A DNA stretch of 43,113 nucleotides, taken from positions 1 to 43,113 of the forward strand of contig URDR01000017.1 in NCBI GenBank assembly GCA_900546645.1, read 5' to 3'. Origin of the DNA: an uncultured Bacteroides sp. (GTDB lineage: Bacteria; Bacteroidota; Bacteroidia; Bacteroidales; Bacteroidaceae). Positions 1-8,779 of this stretch are shown one piece after another. Made by a program: the position numbers and the translations under genes. The stretch's first letter is position 1. Every line of letters begins with the position of its first letter. The notes below the pieces were generated by a model. That model was not told where the DNA came from and made no database searches. It was given only the letters and a program-made list of their open reading frames with translations.

Positions 1-43
1 CCTCCTGGTAGTTTACTTTTTCTTTTGCCATAATCTTTGTCAT
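1..43 (-). CDS. 5' end of a minus-strand gene leaving the window
   Basis: Only the first codons are visible. On the minus strand an ATG at 43-41 opens a frame reading MTKIMAKEKVNYQE, with a second in-frame ATG at 31-29 (MAKEKVNYQE). No stop occurs before the window edge. A good Bacteroides promoter lies 15 nt upstream on the same strand, which is the main reason to believe in the gene. Too little protein is present to assign a family. It is divergent from the polysaccharide cluster and marks the flank next to which that cluster's first gene is truncated. Confidence 0.5.
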   Translation of the reverse strand, partial: MTKIMAKEKVNYQE

Positions 44-57
44 TTATAATTACGGCG

Positions 58-88
58 CAAAGATAGGTTAGGCTGCAATGTGTGTCAA
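58..88 (-). promoter_or_regulatory. Bacteroides-type promoter for the minus-strand edge gene
   Basis: Read on the minus strand, TATCTTTG (58-65) matches the -7 consensus TAnnTTTG. A TTG (86-88) stands 20 nt upstream at the -33 position. Transcription would start about 7 nt further on, giving a very short leader before the ATG at 43. Confidence 0.6.
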
Positions 89-104
89 GGCGGAGAATAG
101 AATG

Positions 105-874
105 GTTACATATAAATATTTATTTCCTAGAAAAACTCTGGAAATGCCCCATATCATATCTTTATGCTTCACCACTTTCTTTCCGGAAAAGAAAGACAAA
201 TTATGTCGTAATTGGTTCTACCTTAGCAATGCTAGCCAATGAAAATTCGGTAGTTTGGGGAGCTGGAATAATAGATGAAACGGCAGGATTAAAATTACCC
301 CCCCCCCAGGCAGATTTTGGCTGTCAGAGGCCCTAAAACCAGAGAATGGCTATTGAAACGAGGGATAGACTGCCCCGAAGTATATGGTGATCCGGCCCTT
401 CTGCTTCCAAAAGTATACATGCCGAAACCTGGAGTCAGACGCTATCGGTTAGGAGTGATTCCGCATTATCAGGATTATGCCAGCGAGGTGCTTGAAAAAC
501 TTAAATCAGATCCGGATGTACTCTTCATCAAGATGGAAGGATATACCTGTTGGACTGATGTAGTCGATCAAATAGTCAGTTGTGATTATATCGCTTCTTC
601 ATCACTTCATGGATTGATCGTGGCAGAAACTTACGGCATCCCTAACTTGTGGATAGAAGTAACGGGTAAACTGTTGGGAGGCCACTTCAAGTTTCATGAT
701 TTCTTTCAGTCGATTCATGCCGACAGAGAAAAGCCTTTCCTTGTAGAGAAAGGAATGGAAGCATCTGCATTACTCCGTATGAAATCTTCTTATGTAAAAG
801 GAACCATTGACTTGGAACCGTTGATTCAGTCTTCACCTTTCAAATGCCATTTCATAAAATCAGAAAACAGATAA
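105..874 (+). pseudogene. polysaccharide pyruvyl transferase, frameshifted at a C10 tract and 5'-truncated
   Basis: Two overlapping frames together encode one pyruvyl transferase-like protein of the PS_pyruv_trans family, which adds ketal pyruvate to capsule sugars. The first frame carries NYVVIGSTLAMLA and VVWGAGIIDE (about 195-275) and runs into a run of ten C (298-307). The second frame resumes with ILAVRGPKTREWL and continues through YGDPALLLP and SSSLHGLIVAETYGIP to the stop at 874. Removing one C (C9) joins the frames as LPPPRQILAVRGP, which fits the family. The N-terminus is also abnormal: family-like sequence starts near YFLEKLWKCPISYLY (about 115), and the first 15-20 residues expected of the family (the NFGD-type start) are missing. 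So there are two lesions, one possibly reversible and one not. A homopolymer sequencing error could explain the first but not the second. Confidence 0.8.
298..307 (+). repeat. C10 homopolymer inside the pyruvyl transferase
   Basis: There are ten consecutive C on the plus strand. The tract is exactly where the reading frame breaks, and a one-base contraction restores it. Tracts of this length are prone to slipped-strand mispairing. Confidence 0.9.
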
Positions 875-916
875 AAACATTTTCATAACATAATAAATTA
901 TTGATTAATTAATTAA

Positions 917-2440
917 ATGGAGTCAGGCGGAAAACGTATAGCTAAAAATACAATTTATCTTTATGCGAGAATGCTGGTAATGATGCTTCTTGGTTTTTTT
1001 ACCACACGTATCGTACTTGAAAAACTGGGTGCATCCGATTATGGCGTTTATAATGTAGTAGGTGGTTTTGTTTCCATGTTCATGTTGTTAAACAGCATTT
1101 TACAGTCGGGTACAAACCGCTTTTTAGCTCTGGCATTGGGAAAGGGGGATAAAGCCTATACTAAACTAACTTTTTCTACTGCCTTGGTGATACATCTTCT
1201 CATCGCTGCAATTGTTCTCATCTTGCTGGAGAGCTTTGGACTGTGGTTTCTGAATAGTCAGCTCAACATACCTTCCGACCGTTTGGAGGCAGCTAATTGG
1301 GCGTTTCAGTTTTCGGTATTTAGTTGTATGTTGGGCATTACGCAGACCCCCTACACGGCAGCTGTAACAGCCAATGAAAGTTTCAATATTTATGCGTATC
1401 TCAGTATTTTGGATGTGGTTCTTAAGTTGGTTGTTTTGTATCTTCTGGTGGTGCTGCCCGGAGACAAACTCGTGGCCTATGGGGGGCTGATATTGTTCTG
1501 TTCGGTGCTGAATATCGTAATTACGCGCATTTATTGCATACGGCATTTCGAAGAAAGCCGTTTTTCGCTGCGAGTAGATAAATCATTGTTCAAGGAAATG
1601 TTTGTCTATTCGGGGTGGACGCTGGTAGGTCATCTTTCGGCTATGCTGAACGGACACGGGGCAACCCTGTTGCTGAATCTGTTTTTCGGAACGCTGGTTA
1701 ATGCCGCCCGCGGACTGGCCAACACCGTTACTTTTACCATTAAGCAGTTTGTGGGTGGTTTTACTGTGGCAGCCGTTCCGCAGCTGGTGAAGTATTACGG
1801 GAGCGGAGACCGGGAAAAATTCACGAAACTGATTTTTGATATCTCGCAGGTCACCCTGTTTCTGTTGGCTGTGTTTCTGGTTCCCGTACTGCTGGAAATA
1901 GACTTTGTGCTGGCCTTGTGGCTGGGTGAGGTGCCGCAGTACACCGCTGCCTTCATTCGCATTACGCTGGTTCTCTCTTTTCTGTCTTATTCTAACCACA
2001 TGGTCGATCAGGGCATCAATGCCATAGGCCGGGTGAAGGAAATGAACTTGTTTGTTACTCCCATTTATCTGCTCGATTTGCCGTTGAGCTATCTGGTGCT
2101 GAAAATGGGGGGAAGTCCCACTGCCACTTACTGGGTTGCTATGGTACCGATTGTTCTGGCAACCTTGGGAAACATGTACCTTTTGAGGCGTTTTTATTTT
2201 TTTCCCATGAGAAAATATATCATGCAAATCATCGTTAAAAACATGGCACTGGTATGTGTATCTGCCCTGCTGCCTTATGGCTTACAGCAGCTGATGGATC
2301 CGGGGATTTTGCGTTTTTTTACCGTATGTTCCCTGTCGGTAGCTACCACCTTCGTCTCCTTCTGGTTCCTGGCACTGAGCAGGGTTAACCGTGAGATGGT
2401 AAAATCAAAAGTATCAGATAAATTCAAGAGAAAAAGATGA
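917..2440 (+). CDS. polysaccharide flippase (Wzx-type, MATE/MOP superfamily)
   Basis: A 507-aa, strongly hydrophobic protein with about 12-14 membrane segments. It would flip undecaprenyl-linked repeat units across the inner membrane. The N-terminus (RIAKNTIYLYARM, then TTRIVLEKLGASDYGVYNVV) is typical of Bacteroides O-antigen/capsule flippases. Segments alternate with short charged loops up to the basic C-terminus (DKFKRKR). The stop overlaps the next ATG (ATGA at 2437-2440), so it is translationally coupled to the GT2 gene. The 5' part is AT-rich, while the part from about 1450 to 2400 is richer in G+C, which may reflect mosaic origin. The family call is firm; the sugar substrate is unknown. 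Confidence 0.9.
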   Translation: MESGGKRIAKNTIYLYARMLVMMLLGFFTTRIVLEKLGASDYGVYNVVGGFVSMFMLLNSILQSGTNRFLALALGKGDKAYTKLTFSTALVIHLLIAAIVLILLESFGLWFLNSQLNIPSDRLEAANWAFQFSVFSCMLGITQTPYTAAVTANESFNIYAYLSILDVVLKLVVLYLLVVLPGDKLVAYGGLILFCSVLNIVITRIYCIRHFEESRFSLRVDKSLFKEMFVYSGWTLVGHLSAMLNGHGATLLLNLFFGTLVNAARGLANTVTFTIKQFVGGFTVAAVPQLVKYYGSGDREKFTKLIFDISQVTLFLLAVFLVPVLLEIDFVLALWLGEVPQYTAAFIRITLVLSFLSYSNHMVDQGINAIGRVKEMNLFVTPIYLLDLPLSYLVLKMGGSPTATYWVAMVPIVLATLGNMYLLRRFYFFPMRKYIMQIIVKNMALVCVSALLPYGLQQLMDPGILRFFTVCSLSVATTFVSFWFLALSRVNREMVKSKVSDKFKRKR

Positions 2441-3357
2441 AACCGGAAATATCAGTCATCATGCCGGTCTACAATGCCGGTAAAACGCTTTCTCTCATGA
2501 TTGAGAGTATTTTGTCGCAAACATTCACCAACTGGGAATTACTCTGCATAGACGATGGAAGTACCGATACAAGTGGAGCGATATTGGATAAATATGCATT
2601 GTGTGATTCCCGTATCAGCGTCTACCATAAAAAAAACGAAGGAGTAAGTGCAGCCCGTCAGGATGGGATCAATCGTGCTCGTGGCGAGTATGTTATTCAT
2701 GCAGACAGTGATGATTGGGTAGAGCCTACCATGTTGAATGAACTCTATCTTAAGGCGAAAGCAGAAAATGCCGATGTGGTGATATGTGATTATTTTGTGA
2801 ACAGGGGAGTAGAGCAACGGCTGGTCTGCCAAGAGCCTACCTCTTTGGAGCCAGAGCAAGTTTTGCGTGACTTGTTCCAACAACTGCATGGCAGTTGCTG
2901 GAACAAACTTGTAAAACAAATTTGCTACAAAAAGTATTCCATATTCTTCCCTGAGGGAATCAATCATTGTGAAGACTTGTTGACTTGGGTACAGTTGTTC
3001 CAGCATCCTGAAGTGAAAGTAGCCTATTTACCCAAGGCTTTCTATCATTACTGTGAGAATGATTCTTCCATTACTCGGAACTTTACCCGTAAAACCTATG
3101 AAGTGAGGCTAAAATTTCGAGATACCTTAAAGGCAATTTTGCATATACATGAATCGGCTGAAATTATTGATAAAGTTTCTTTTGGTATTTATACAGAAGC
3201 TTTTATTTATAAGGTTTTGTCTGAAACTGAAATCAGAGAAGGACTGAAATTGTATAAGAAGCAAATTAAGCAATTGAGCAGCCTGAAGTGGAAGTTGGGC
3301 TTCTTTCTTCTTTCTTTAGGATTTGAAAAACTAGCCCATAAATTTATTCATTATTAA
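2437..3357 (+). CDS. GT2 family glycosyltransferase
   Basis: A 306-aa GT-A fold transferase of family GT2. The N-terminal nucleotide-binding part shows ISVIMPVYNAGKTL (residues 5-18), IDDGSTD (38-44) and the DXD-type metal site HADSDDW (88-94). It would act at the cytoplasmic face, adding one sugar to the lipid-linked repeat unit. No membrane anchor is obvious. The C-terminal third is basic and AT-rich. The start codon overlaps the flippase stop. Donor and acceptor sugars cannot be read from the sequence. Confidence 0.9.
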   Translation: MKPEISVIMPVYNAGKTLSLMIESILSQTFTNWELLCIDDGSTDTSGAILDKYALCDSRISVYHKKNEGVSAARQDGINRARGEYVIHADSDDWVEPTMLNELYLKAKAENADVVICDYFVNRGVEQRLVCQEPTSLEPEQVLRDLFQQLHGSCWNKLVKQICYKKYSIFFPEGINHCEDLLTWVQLFQHPEVKVAYLPKAFYHYCENDSSITRNFTRKTYEVRLKFRDTLKAILHIHESAEIIDKVSFGIYTEAFIYKVLSETEIREGLKLYKKQIKQLSSLKWKLGFFLLSLGFEKLAHKFIHY

Positions 3358-3378
3358 GTAAATCACAAGAAATGTACA

Positions 3379-3522
3379 ATGTTTATGAACTACAGAATAG
3401 CGTTAGCCTTCAAATTACCGCAAAAGGATAAAAACGAGGATAAGTGGAAAACTGATTCATGGACACTAAATTCGGAATTTGAGAAGTACCATGTGGTTGT
3501 GTTTGATTATCAAGAGATATAA
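3379..3522 (+). CDS. possible 47-aa ORF in the gap before the polymerase
   Basis: The 195-nt gap between the GT2 gene and the polymerase holds an open frame of 47 codons, from ATG 3379 (MFMNYRIALAFKLPQK) to TAA 3522 (ending VVVFDYQEI). Its composition is protein-like rather than random, but there is no recognisable family and no clear ribosome site. It may be a small gene or the remnant of a larger deleted capsule gene. Confidence 0.25.
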   Translation: MFMNYRIALAFKLPQKDKNEDKWKTDSWTLNSEFEKYHVVVFDYQEI

Positions 3523-3552
3523 GACCATTAATAATTTAAAATTAGGTGATTT

Positions 3553-4818
3553 ATGAAACCGAAACAGATTCTTTATTTCTTATTATATTGGTTTTTATAC
3601 AGTGGATTGATAAAGACTTATTTGTTTGATAACCTTTTGTTTGTTATATTGCCTGACCTTTTGTTATTTTATTTAGCTATAGATAAAAAAGCAAATTATG
3701 TGAGGCAGGTACGAAAGGCAGTAGGTTCCTGGATTGTTGTTCTCTTTTCTGTCTTATTAGTTGGAAGCACAGCAGTAGCTTTCCTCAATCTCATGCCGGT
3801 CTATTCCATTTTGTGGGGATTGCGCATGGTACTAAGATATCTGCTGCTATTTATCATTGTTTATAGATTCTTTCATTCAGTGGATGTGAACAAAGTAAAA
3901 AAGATACTGATTTCTTTTTTCTGGATTAATATTGTAATTGTTTGTTTTCAGTATTTCATCGAAGGTAGGTCCGGTGATGATTTAGTAGGTTCCTTTACAA
4001 ACAACGGTGAATTATTTGTATTCTGTTTATTGTGCTCTTTTATTATATCCAAAGAGTTCTTTATCGGATGTCTTCCTAAGAAATCCTTCCTGCTATTTAT
4101 CGCTGCTGTAATGTTTATAGCAATGGCTGCTGAAATAAAGCTCATTTATTTTGCTCTTCCTTTAGCTATTTATGCTACTTATGTTTTTACAAAAAAATTC
4201 AGTATCAAACATATCTTGATTTTAGGAATAGCTTATTTTTCATTAGTTCCTGCGATGAAAGCTACTATTTCTTTAATGTACGGTGAAGATTATGTAAATA
4301 ATGTATTTGATGTCGAGGCTATTCAAGAGGAAACTACGCATGCTTATAATTTGTCCAGCTTGGATTTGAGTTTCAATCGCTCTACTTGTGTGGAAAAAGC
4401 GACAGTACTTTTTTTGACTGAACCATTTCATCTCTTATTCGGCTATGGTATTGGTAGTGGCAATACATCACAACAATTCAATACTTGGATTGGACAAACA
4501 TATAGTTCAACAACGTCTTATAACTGGTTTACTCCTTCTTGGCTATTGATAGAGTTTGGATGGGTGGGCTTTATTTTGTGGATTTTAATCTTACTTCTCT
4601 TGGCAAAGCGTTTCTATTCAATTTATAGCCGTTCGACAGATGATGGTGTTAAATATTGGAGTTCTATTGGATTTCTGTCTGTTCTTTTTACTTTCTTGAT
4701 AGCATGGTATAACAATATACCTTATTACAATGCTTATATTTTGTACTTTTTCTGGGCATTGTGTTTTGTGGGTATCCGAGAAAGAAACTTTAACTTGAAA
4801 AATGTAATAAAGAATTAG
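3553..4818 (+). CDS. O-antigen/capsule polymerase (Wzy-like)
   Basis: A 421-aa integral membrane protein with about 10-12 hydrophobic segments and one larger loop (roughly residues 240-320) containing SLDLSFNRSTCVEKA and LLFGYGIGSGNTS. The second motif is characteristic of the Wzy/O-antigen ligase-polymerase group. It would polymerise flipped repeat units on the periplasmic side. The gene is very AT-rich, as Wzy genes usually are, and it follows the flippase with one GT between, the usual layout of Wzx/Wzy-dependent loci. Polymerase is more likely than ligase because no other polymerase candidate is present. Confidence 0.85.
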   Translation: MKPKQILYFLLYWFLYSGLIKTYLFDNLLFVILPDLLLFYLAIDKKANYVRQVRKAVGSWIVVLFSVLLVGSTAVAFLNLMPVYSILWGLRMVLRYLLLFIIVYRFFHSVDVNKVKKILISFFWINIVIVCFQYFIEGRSGDDLVGSFTNNGELFVFCLLCSFIISKEFFIGCLPKKSFLLFIAAVMFIAMAAEIKLIYFALPLAIYATYVFTKKFSIKHILILGIAYFSLVPAMKATISLMYGEDYVNNVFDVEAIQEETTHAYNLSSLDLSFNRSTCVEKATVLFLTEPFHLLFGYGIGSGNTSQQFNTWIGQTYSSTTSYNWFTPSWLLIEFGWVGFILWILILLLLAKRFYSIYSRSTDDGVKYWSSIGFLSVLFTFLIAWYNNIPYYNAYILYFFWALCFVGIRERNFNLKNVIKN

Positions 4819-4847
4819 TTTGTATAATTTAGTTTTGAGAGAAAACT

Positions 4848-5570
4848 ATGATTCCTAAAGTAATTCATTACTGTTGGTTCGGAAAGAATCCGATACCGGC
4901 AGAATATCAGAAATATATAGCAAGCTGGAAGAAATATCTTCCGGATTACGAAATAAAGGAGTGGAATGAAGATAACTATGATGTAAATTGCATTCCTTTC
5001 AGCAGTGAGGCATATGGAGTGAAGAAATATGCCTATGTAAGTGATTATGCACGGCTCCGTATCTTGTATGAAAATGGAGGTATCTATTTTGATACGGATG
5101 TGGAGGTTATCAGGAAAATGGATGATTTGATGGAAAAAGGGGCTTGGATGGCAATTGAAAAGCATAAGAATACGCCTGATGCAGAGGATATGGTAAACCC
5201 TGGATTGGGCTTTGCGGTAGAACCGCATAATCCGATTATCAAGGAAATCATGGCTTTTTATGAAAATACGCATTATATTTTCCCGGATGGTCACATGGAG
5301 CAGATTCCCATTGTACCTATTACAAGCAGGGTGCTTAAAAAATATGGCCTTAAGCCGAGCACTACGGAACCTTATGACTGTGGGGGAATAACGATCTATC
5401 CCTGGGAATATTTTTGTCCGTTGGAGTTTCTTTCCAGTAAAATAGAGATTACGGATCATACGTATACCATTCATCATTATACAGCTACCTGGATGTCGTG
5501 GTGGGATAAGCTAAAGATGAAAAAAGGGTATTATGGGGTAAAGGTTAAACGATTGTTGGGCTTAAAATAA
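4848..5570 (+). CDS. GT32-type glycosyltransferase (Gly_transf_sug, DXD motif)
   Basis: A 240-aa protein beginning MIPKVIHYCWFGKNPIP, the hallmark start of GT32 capsular/mannosyl-type transferases. The core reads YARLRILYENGGIYFDTD: the aspartates of DTD (residues 82-84) bind the metal and sugar nucleotide. The C-terminal part carries the conserved YTIHHYTATWMSWWDK. It is cytoplasmic and acts on lipid-linked intermediates. It follows the polymerase by 29 nt and precedes a GT2 gene by 8 nt, so all are in one transcript. The exact sugar is unknown. Confidence 0.9.
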   Translation: MIPKVIHYCWFGKNPIPAEYQKYIASWKKYLPDYEIKEWNEDNYDVNCIPFSSEAYGVKKYAYVSDYARLRILYENGGIYFDTDVEVIRKMDDLMEKGAWMAIEKHKNTPDAEDMVNPGLGFAVEPHNPIIKEIMAFYENTHYIFPDGHMEQIPIVPITSRVLKKYGLKPSTTEPYDCGGITIYPWEYFCPLEFLSSKIEITDHTYTIHHYTATWMSWWDKLKMKKGYYGVKVKRLLGLK

Positions 5571-5578
5571 GAAAAATA

Positions 5579-6610
5579 ATGAGTGCTAAGATAAAAGTGT
5601 CGGTGGTGGTTCCTGTCTATAAAGTAGAACCCTATATCGACCGTACGTTAAAGTCTCTCTTGAGTCAGACCTTAAATGAAATGGAGATTATATTGGTGGA
5701 TGACGGATCACCTGACCGGTGTCCGGAAATCTGTGACCGATATGCTTCAGAATACAGCCGGATTAAGGTGGTACATAAGCAAAATGCAGGTTTAGGAATG
5801 GCTTGCAACAGTGGCATTGAAGTGGCAGAGGGAGAGTATATCGCGTTTTGTGACAGTGACGATTTTGTAGATACAACGATGTATCAGTCGATGTATGAAG
5901 CAGCTCAGAAATACCAGGCAGATGCGGTTTATACGGGCATTCAAACGATAGACCAGCATGATGTAGTAAGTTTGATGAATGGTTATCCAAACTTGCAAGT
6001 GATGCAAGGGAAAGGTGCTATTCAACATTTTGCAATGGATATGATTGCCTCAGCACCATCTTGCAAGGAAGAGAGAACAGTTCCGATGTCTGCCAAGATT
6101 GTGCTTTATCGGAAAGCGCTGATTGAACAGTTTAATTTACGCTTTGTCAGTGAACGTAAACTTATATCGGAAGATTTAATCTGGAACCTTGATTTTATGA
6201 ATCAAGCCAGCTGTGTGGTGGCTTTACCAGAAACTTTCTATTATTACTATAATAATACGGAGTCTCTTTCAAAGCGTGTCCGCTTAGACCGTTTCCCCTT
6301 TTTTAAAATGATTCGGGAGGATTTGTTGAAGCGTTGCCGTACTTATCATTATCCGCAAGAGGTGGTTGATCGAGTTAATAGGATGTTTATCGGTTACTGC
6401 CGATTCTATATCGGCTCAATCTGTACAAGCAATCTGCCTAAAGTAGAAAAGCAGAAACTGGTGGATGAAATCTGTACAGATGGCGTATGGAAGGAAGTAT
6501 GGAAAGCTTATCCAGTGCGGGAAATGCCTTTGGCTCATCGGATGATGGCGGTTTTTATGCAGCTGAATTGTTTTGCTGCGATGTCTCTTATCTATAAATT
6601 GAAAAGATAA
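5579..6610 (+). CDS. GT2 family glycosyltransferase
   Basis: A 343-aa GT2 enzyme. Key motifs are VSVVVPVYKVEPYI (residues 7-20), LVDDGSPD (39-46) and the DXD-type CDSDDF (91-96). It has an extended C-terminal region of about 200 residues that probably governs acceptor binding. There is no transmembrane anchor. The stop (TAA at 6608-6610) overlaps the ATG of the next gene by one base (TAATG), indicating tight coupling. Reaction specificity is not predictable here. Confidence 0.9.
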   Translation: MSAKIKVSVVVPVYKVEPYIDRTLKSLLSQTLNEMEIILVDDGSPDRCPEICDRYASEYSRIKVVHKQNAGLGMACNSGIEVAEGEYIAFCDSDDFVDTTMYQSMYEAAQKYQADAVYTGIQTIDQHDVVSLMNGYPNLQVMQGKGAIQHFAMDMIASAPSCKEERTVPMSAKIVLYRKALIEQFNLRFVSERKLISEDLIWNLDFMNQASCVVALPETFYYYYNNTESLSKRVRLDRFPFFKMIREDLLKRCRTYHYPQEVVDRVNRMFIGYCRFYIGSICTSNLPKVEKQKLVDEICTDGVWKEVWKAYPVREMPLAHRMMAVFMQLNCFAAMSLIYKLKR

Positions 6611-7578
6611 TGAAGGTACTTTACATTGGAACTTTGATAACCCATGAGCAGTATAAAAAGGGTATTGTACCATCTCATTGGCTTTATGGAGCGGTAGAGA
6701 TGGAGAAAGATGGGCATGAAGTGGTTTGGAGTGAAGAAAGTAATCAGCTTATTAATGATTGGCGTCTGGTTCGTCAGCATAAACCTGATTATGTCTTTAT
6801 TCATAATCTGAATATGCGACAACATATTTTGCTCTCTTTATTGAGATTAATTGGTATAGTCCGTGTGCCTGTTTACGGTTTCTTACATCATACGCCTAAA
6901 GGTGGGAAGACAACATTTCTATATAAACTCTTTTTGAAAGGAATCACTCATGTATTTTTTTTATCGGAGAAGACAATGACTGAAACCATTTCTCAGGGAT
7001 ATGCAACGTTGGAGAAATGTTCTGTTCCCGGATGGGGACCAGATAAGGACTTCTTTGATACAGTTCCGAAGAGTCAAGGAAAATGGTTCGTCTCTACGGG
7101 GAAGGAGAACCGTGATTTTGATGTATTGATTGAGGCTTTTAAGCAGACAGGTGCTCCTTTGAAGATTATGACAGCGAAAAGTCATGCAGGGAATAGTTAT
7201 GAAGACTTGGCGGAAAGATGTAAGGATATTCCCAATATAGAAGTGATCATTACGGAGAATACCGGAAATGTGTATCCACAGATGCTGAAAGCAATGGCGA
7301 ATGCCAGAGCGTTGGTTTGTCCACTCCGTCAGGATAAGTTGAACTACTGCGTAGGTCTTTCTACAATAGCAGATGCAATCGGGCTTGCTAAACCTGTAAT
7401 CATTACGGGCAATCCTTATCATGATGCTCGGTATGCAGGCTGTATGCATCAAGTGGTCAGTGTGGACGATTGGGTAAAAGCGATTCGCTCTTTATCGGAC
7501 GAAGGGAATGATGGGCTTTTGGATCGTGTGAATATGCAGACTTGTTATCTGAATATGAAAAAACAGATGATGCTATGA
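6610..7578 (+). CDS. GT-B fold glycosyltransferase (GT4-like)
   Basis: A 322-aa protein with a Rossmann-type start (MKVLYIGTLI) and a second Rossmann-like half beginning near KWFVSTGKENRDFDVLIEAF. The C-terminal donor site is atypical: VCPLRQDKLNYCVGLSTIADAIGLAKPVIIT replaces the standard EGFPxxxLE signature (quoted here in two parts: VCPLRQDKLNYCVGL and STIADAIGLAKPVIIT). It is best placed with GT4-like enzymes, perhaps a divergent branch. The stop overlaps the acyltransferase start (ATGA, 7575-7578). Confidence 0.8.
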   Translation: MKVLYIGTLITHEQYKKGIVPSHWLYGAVEMEKDGHEVVWSEESNQLINDWRLVRQHKPDYVFIHNLNMRQHILLSLLRLIGIVRVPVYGFLHHTPKGGKTTFLYKLFLKGITHVFFLSEKTMTETISQGYATLEKCSVPGWGPDKDFFDTVPKSQGKWFVSTGKENRDFDVLIEAFKQTGAPLKIMTAKSHAGNSYEDLAERCKDIPNIEVIITENTGNVYPQMLKAMANARALVCPLRQDKLNYCVGLSTIADAIGLAKPVIITGNPYHDARYAGCMHQVVSVDDWVKAIRSLSDEGNDGLLDRVNMQTCYLNMKKQMML

Positions 7579-8612
7579 TTGTGTTTGCCTGTTTATTATT
7601 AGTTTCTGTTTGGTTGTTACCTGTCAAAGGAAAAGCAATCAGTGAGCAGCGTGGAGTAACCCAACTTGCAAAATTTGTGGCAGCCATAGTGGTGGTATTG
7701 GGGCATCAGGTTGTTTTCTATTGTAAAACTTTACCTTCTACCTTTTCGGCTGAGATTCCTTCAGGTGCTTTATGTGTGGCTTTCTTTCTCTTTATGTCTG
7801 GTTACGGACTGATGTATGGACAGCTTAAAAGGAACGAAAGACCAACCTTGAAATGGCTTCAGAAGCGTATGCCCAAATTAATTGTTCCGGCATTGACAGC
7901 AATGGTCTTTTATCTGGCGGTAGCAGTTAGCTTGGGTAAGGATATGGTGTGGATGGATGTGGTGAAATATGGTTTCTTATCACATCAGAATTTGCCTTAC
8001 GGATGGTATGTAACTGAGATCTTGCTTCTTTATTTTATATTTTGGTTGGCTTTTCGGTATGTAAGGGAAGACTATGCTTTGCATGCAGTGGCTGTCATAG
8101 TTCTCTTAGCAATGGGTGTTATGATTATTAGGCAATCTCCCGTATGGTATATCCAAGGTTTGCCTTGTTTCTTGATGGGTTTGTATCTGGCACATTGGGA
8201 AGTTTCAAAATCGTCAGCTATAAGTCTGCATATACATGAAGGGGTACAAATTAAGCTGTTTATGTCGGCAATAGTTGTGCTGTTTTTCCTTTTATCTCGT
8301 TTCGATTTGGTACAAACTTGGTTGCCGGTATTGAATAAATGGCGGTATATGTATGTATCATTCTTTGTAGAAAAAGTCGTCCTTATAAGTGTTTTGATAT
8401 ATCTATTCATGCGTCTGCCAAAATGTGATAAAATGTTAAATAGGGGGGGGTATTTCTATGAAATCTATTTGGTTCAAGGAGGTACGCTTTTGCTTTGTAG
8501 GGAGTTCGTTCAGAATGACTGGCTGTTCTTGCTGATAGGGATGATTGTTACTGCTATGGTGGCTAAATGGATGAGTCTGATTAATGCTTGGATATTGGAT
8601 AAGATTCAGTAA
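7575..8612 (+). CDS. membrane acyltransferase (acyltransferase 3 family) with an internal G8 tract
   Basis: A 345-aa multi-pass protein of the acyltransferase 3/OafA-like family, probably O-acetylating the polysaccharide in the membrane. Supporting segments are LAKFVAAIVVVLGHQ, with the family histidine, and the following AFFLFMSGYGLMYG. About 10 hydrophobic helices follow. I chose ATG 7575 because it overlaps the upstream stop as ATGA; a longer frame from 7542 adds 11 residues copied from the overlapping GT gene and is unlikely. A run of eight G (8443-8450, residues NRGGY) lies near the 3' end. The frame is open here, but slippage would replace the last roughly 50 residues. Confidence 0.88.
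   Translation: MIVFACLLLVSVWLLPVKGKAISEQRGVTQLAKFVAAIVVVLGHQVVFYCKTLPSTFSAEIPSGALCVAFFLFMSGYGLMYGQLKRNERPTLKWLQKRMPKLIVPALTAMVFYLAVAVSLGKDMVWMDVVKYGFLSHQNLPYGWYVTEILLLYFIFWLAFRYVREDYALHAVAVIVLLAMGVMIIRQSPVWYIQGLPCFLMGLYLAHWEVSKSSAISLHIHEGVQIKLFMSAIVVLFFLLSRFDLVQTWLPVLNKWRYMYVSFFVEKVVLISVLIYLFMRLPKCDKMLNRGGYFYEIYLVQGGTLLLCREFVQNDWLFLLIGMIVTAMVAKWMSLINAWILDKIQ
8443..8450 (+). repeat. G8 homopolymer in acyltransferase gene
   Basis: Eight consecutive G inside the coding region, in frame in this copy. It is unusual in an AT-rich gene and is the second of three G/C runs in the capsule cluster. Confidence 0.9.
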
Positions 8613-8779
8613 AATAGAAATTTACCTAAAGAGAAAATTTAATAAAAACAAACTTTAAAATATTTTTTGGCTATGAAAAATGAAGATAAGGTATATTTAT
8701 ATAAATAGTAGAGCGATTAAAGTGGAGAAATTCGGCTTTGGGATATGAACAATAATCAGAATTATTAAATAGAGACTTA

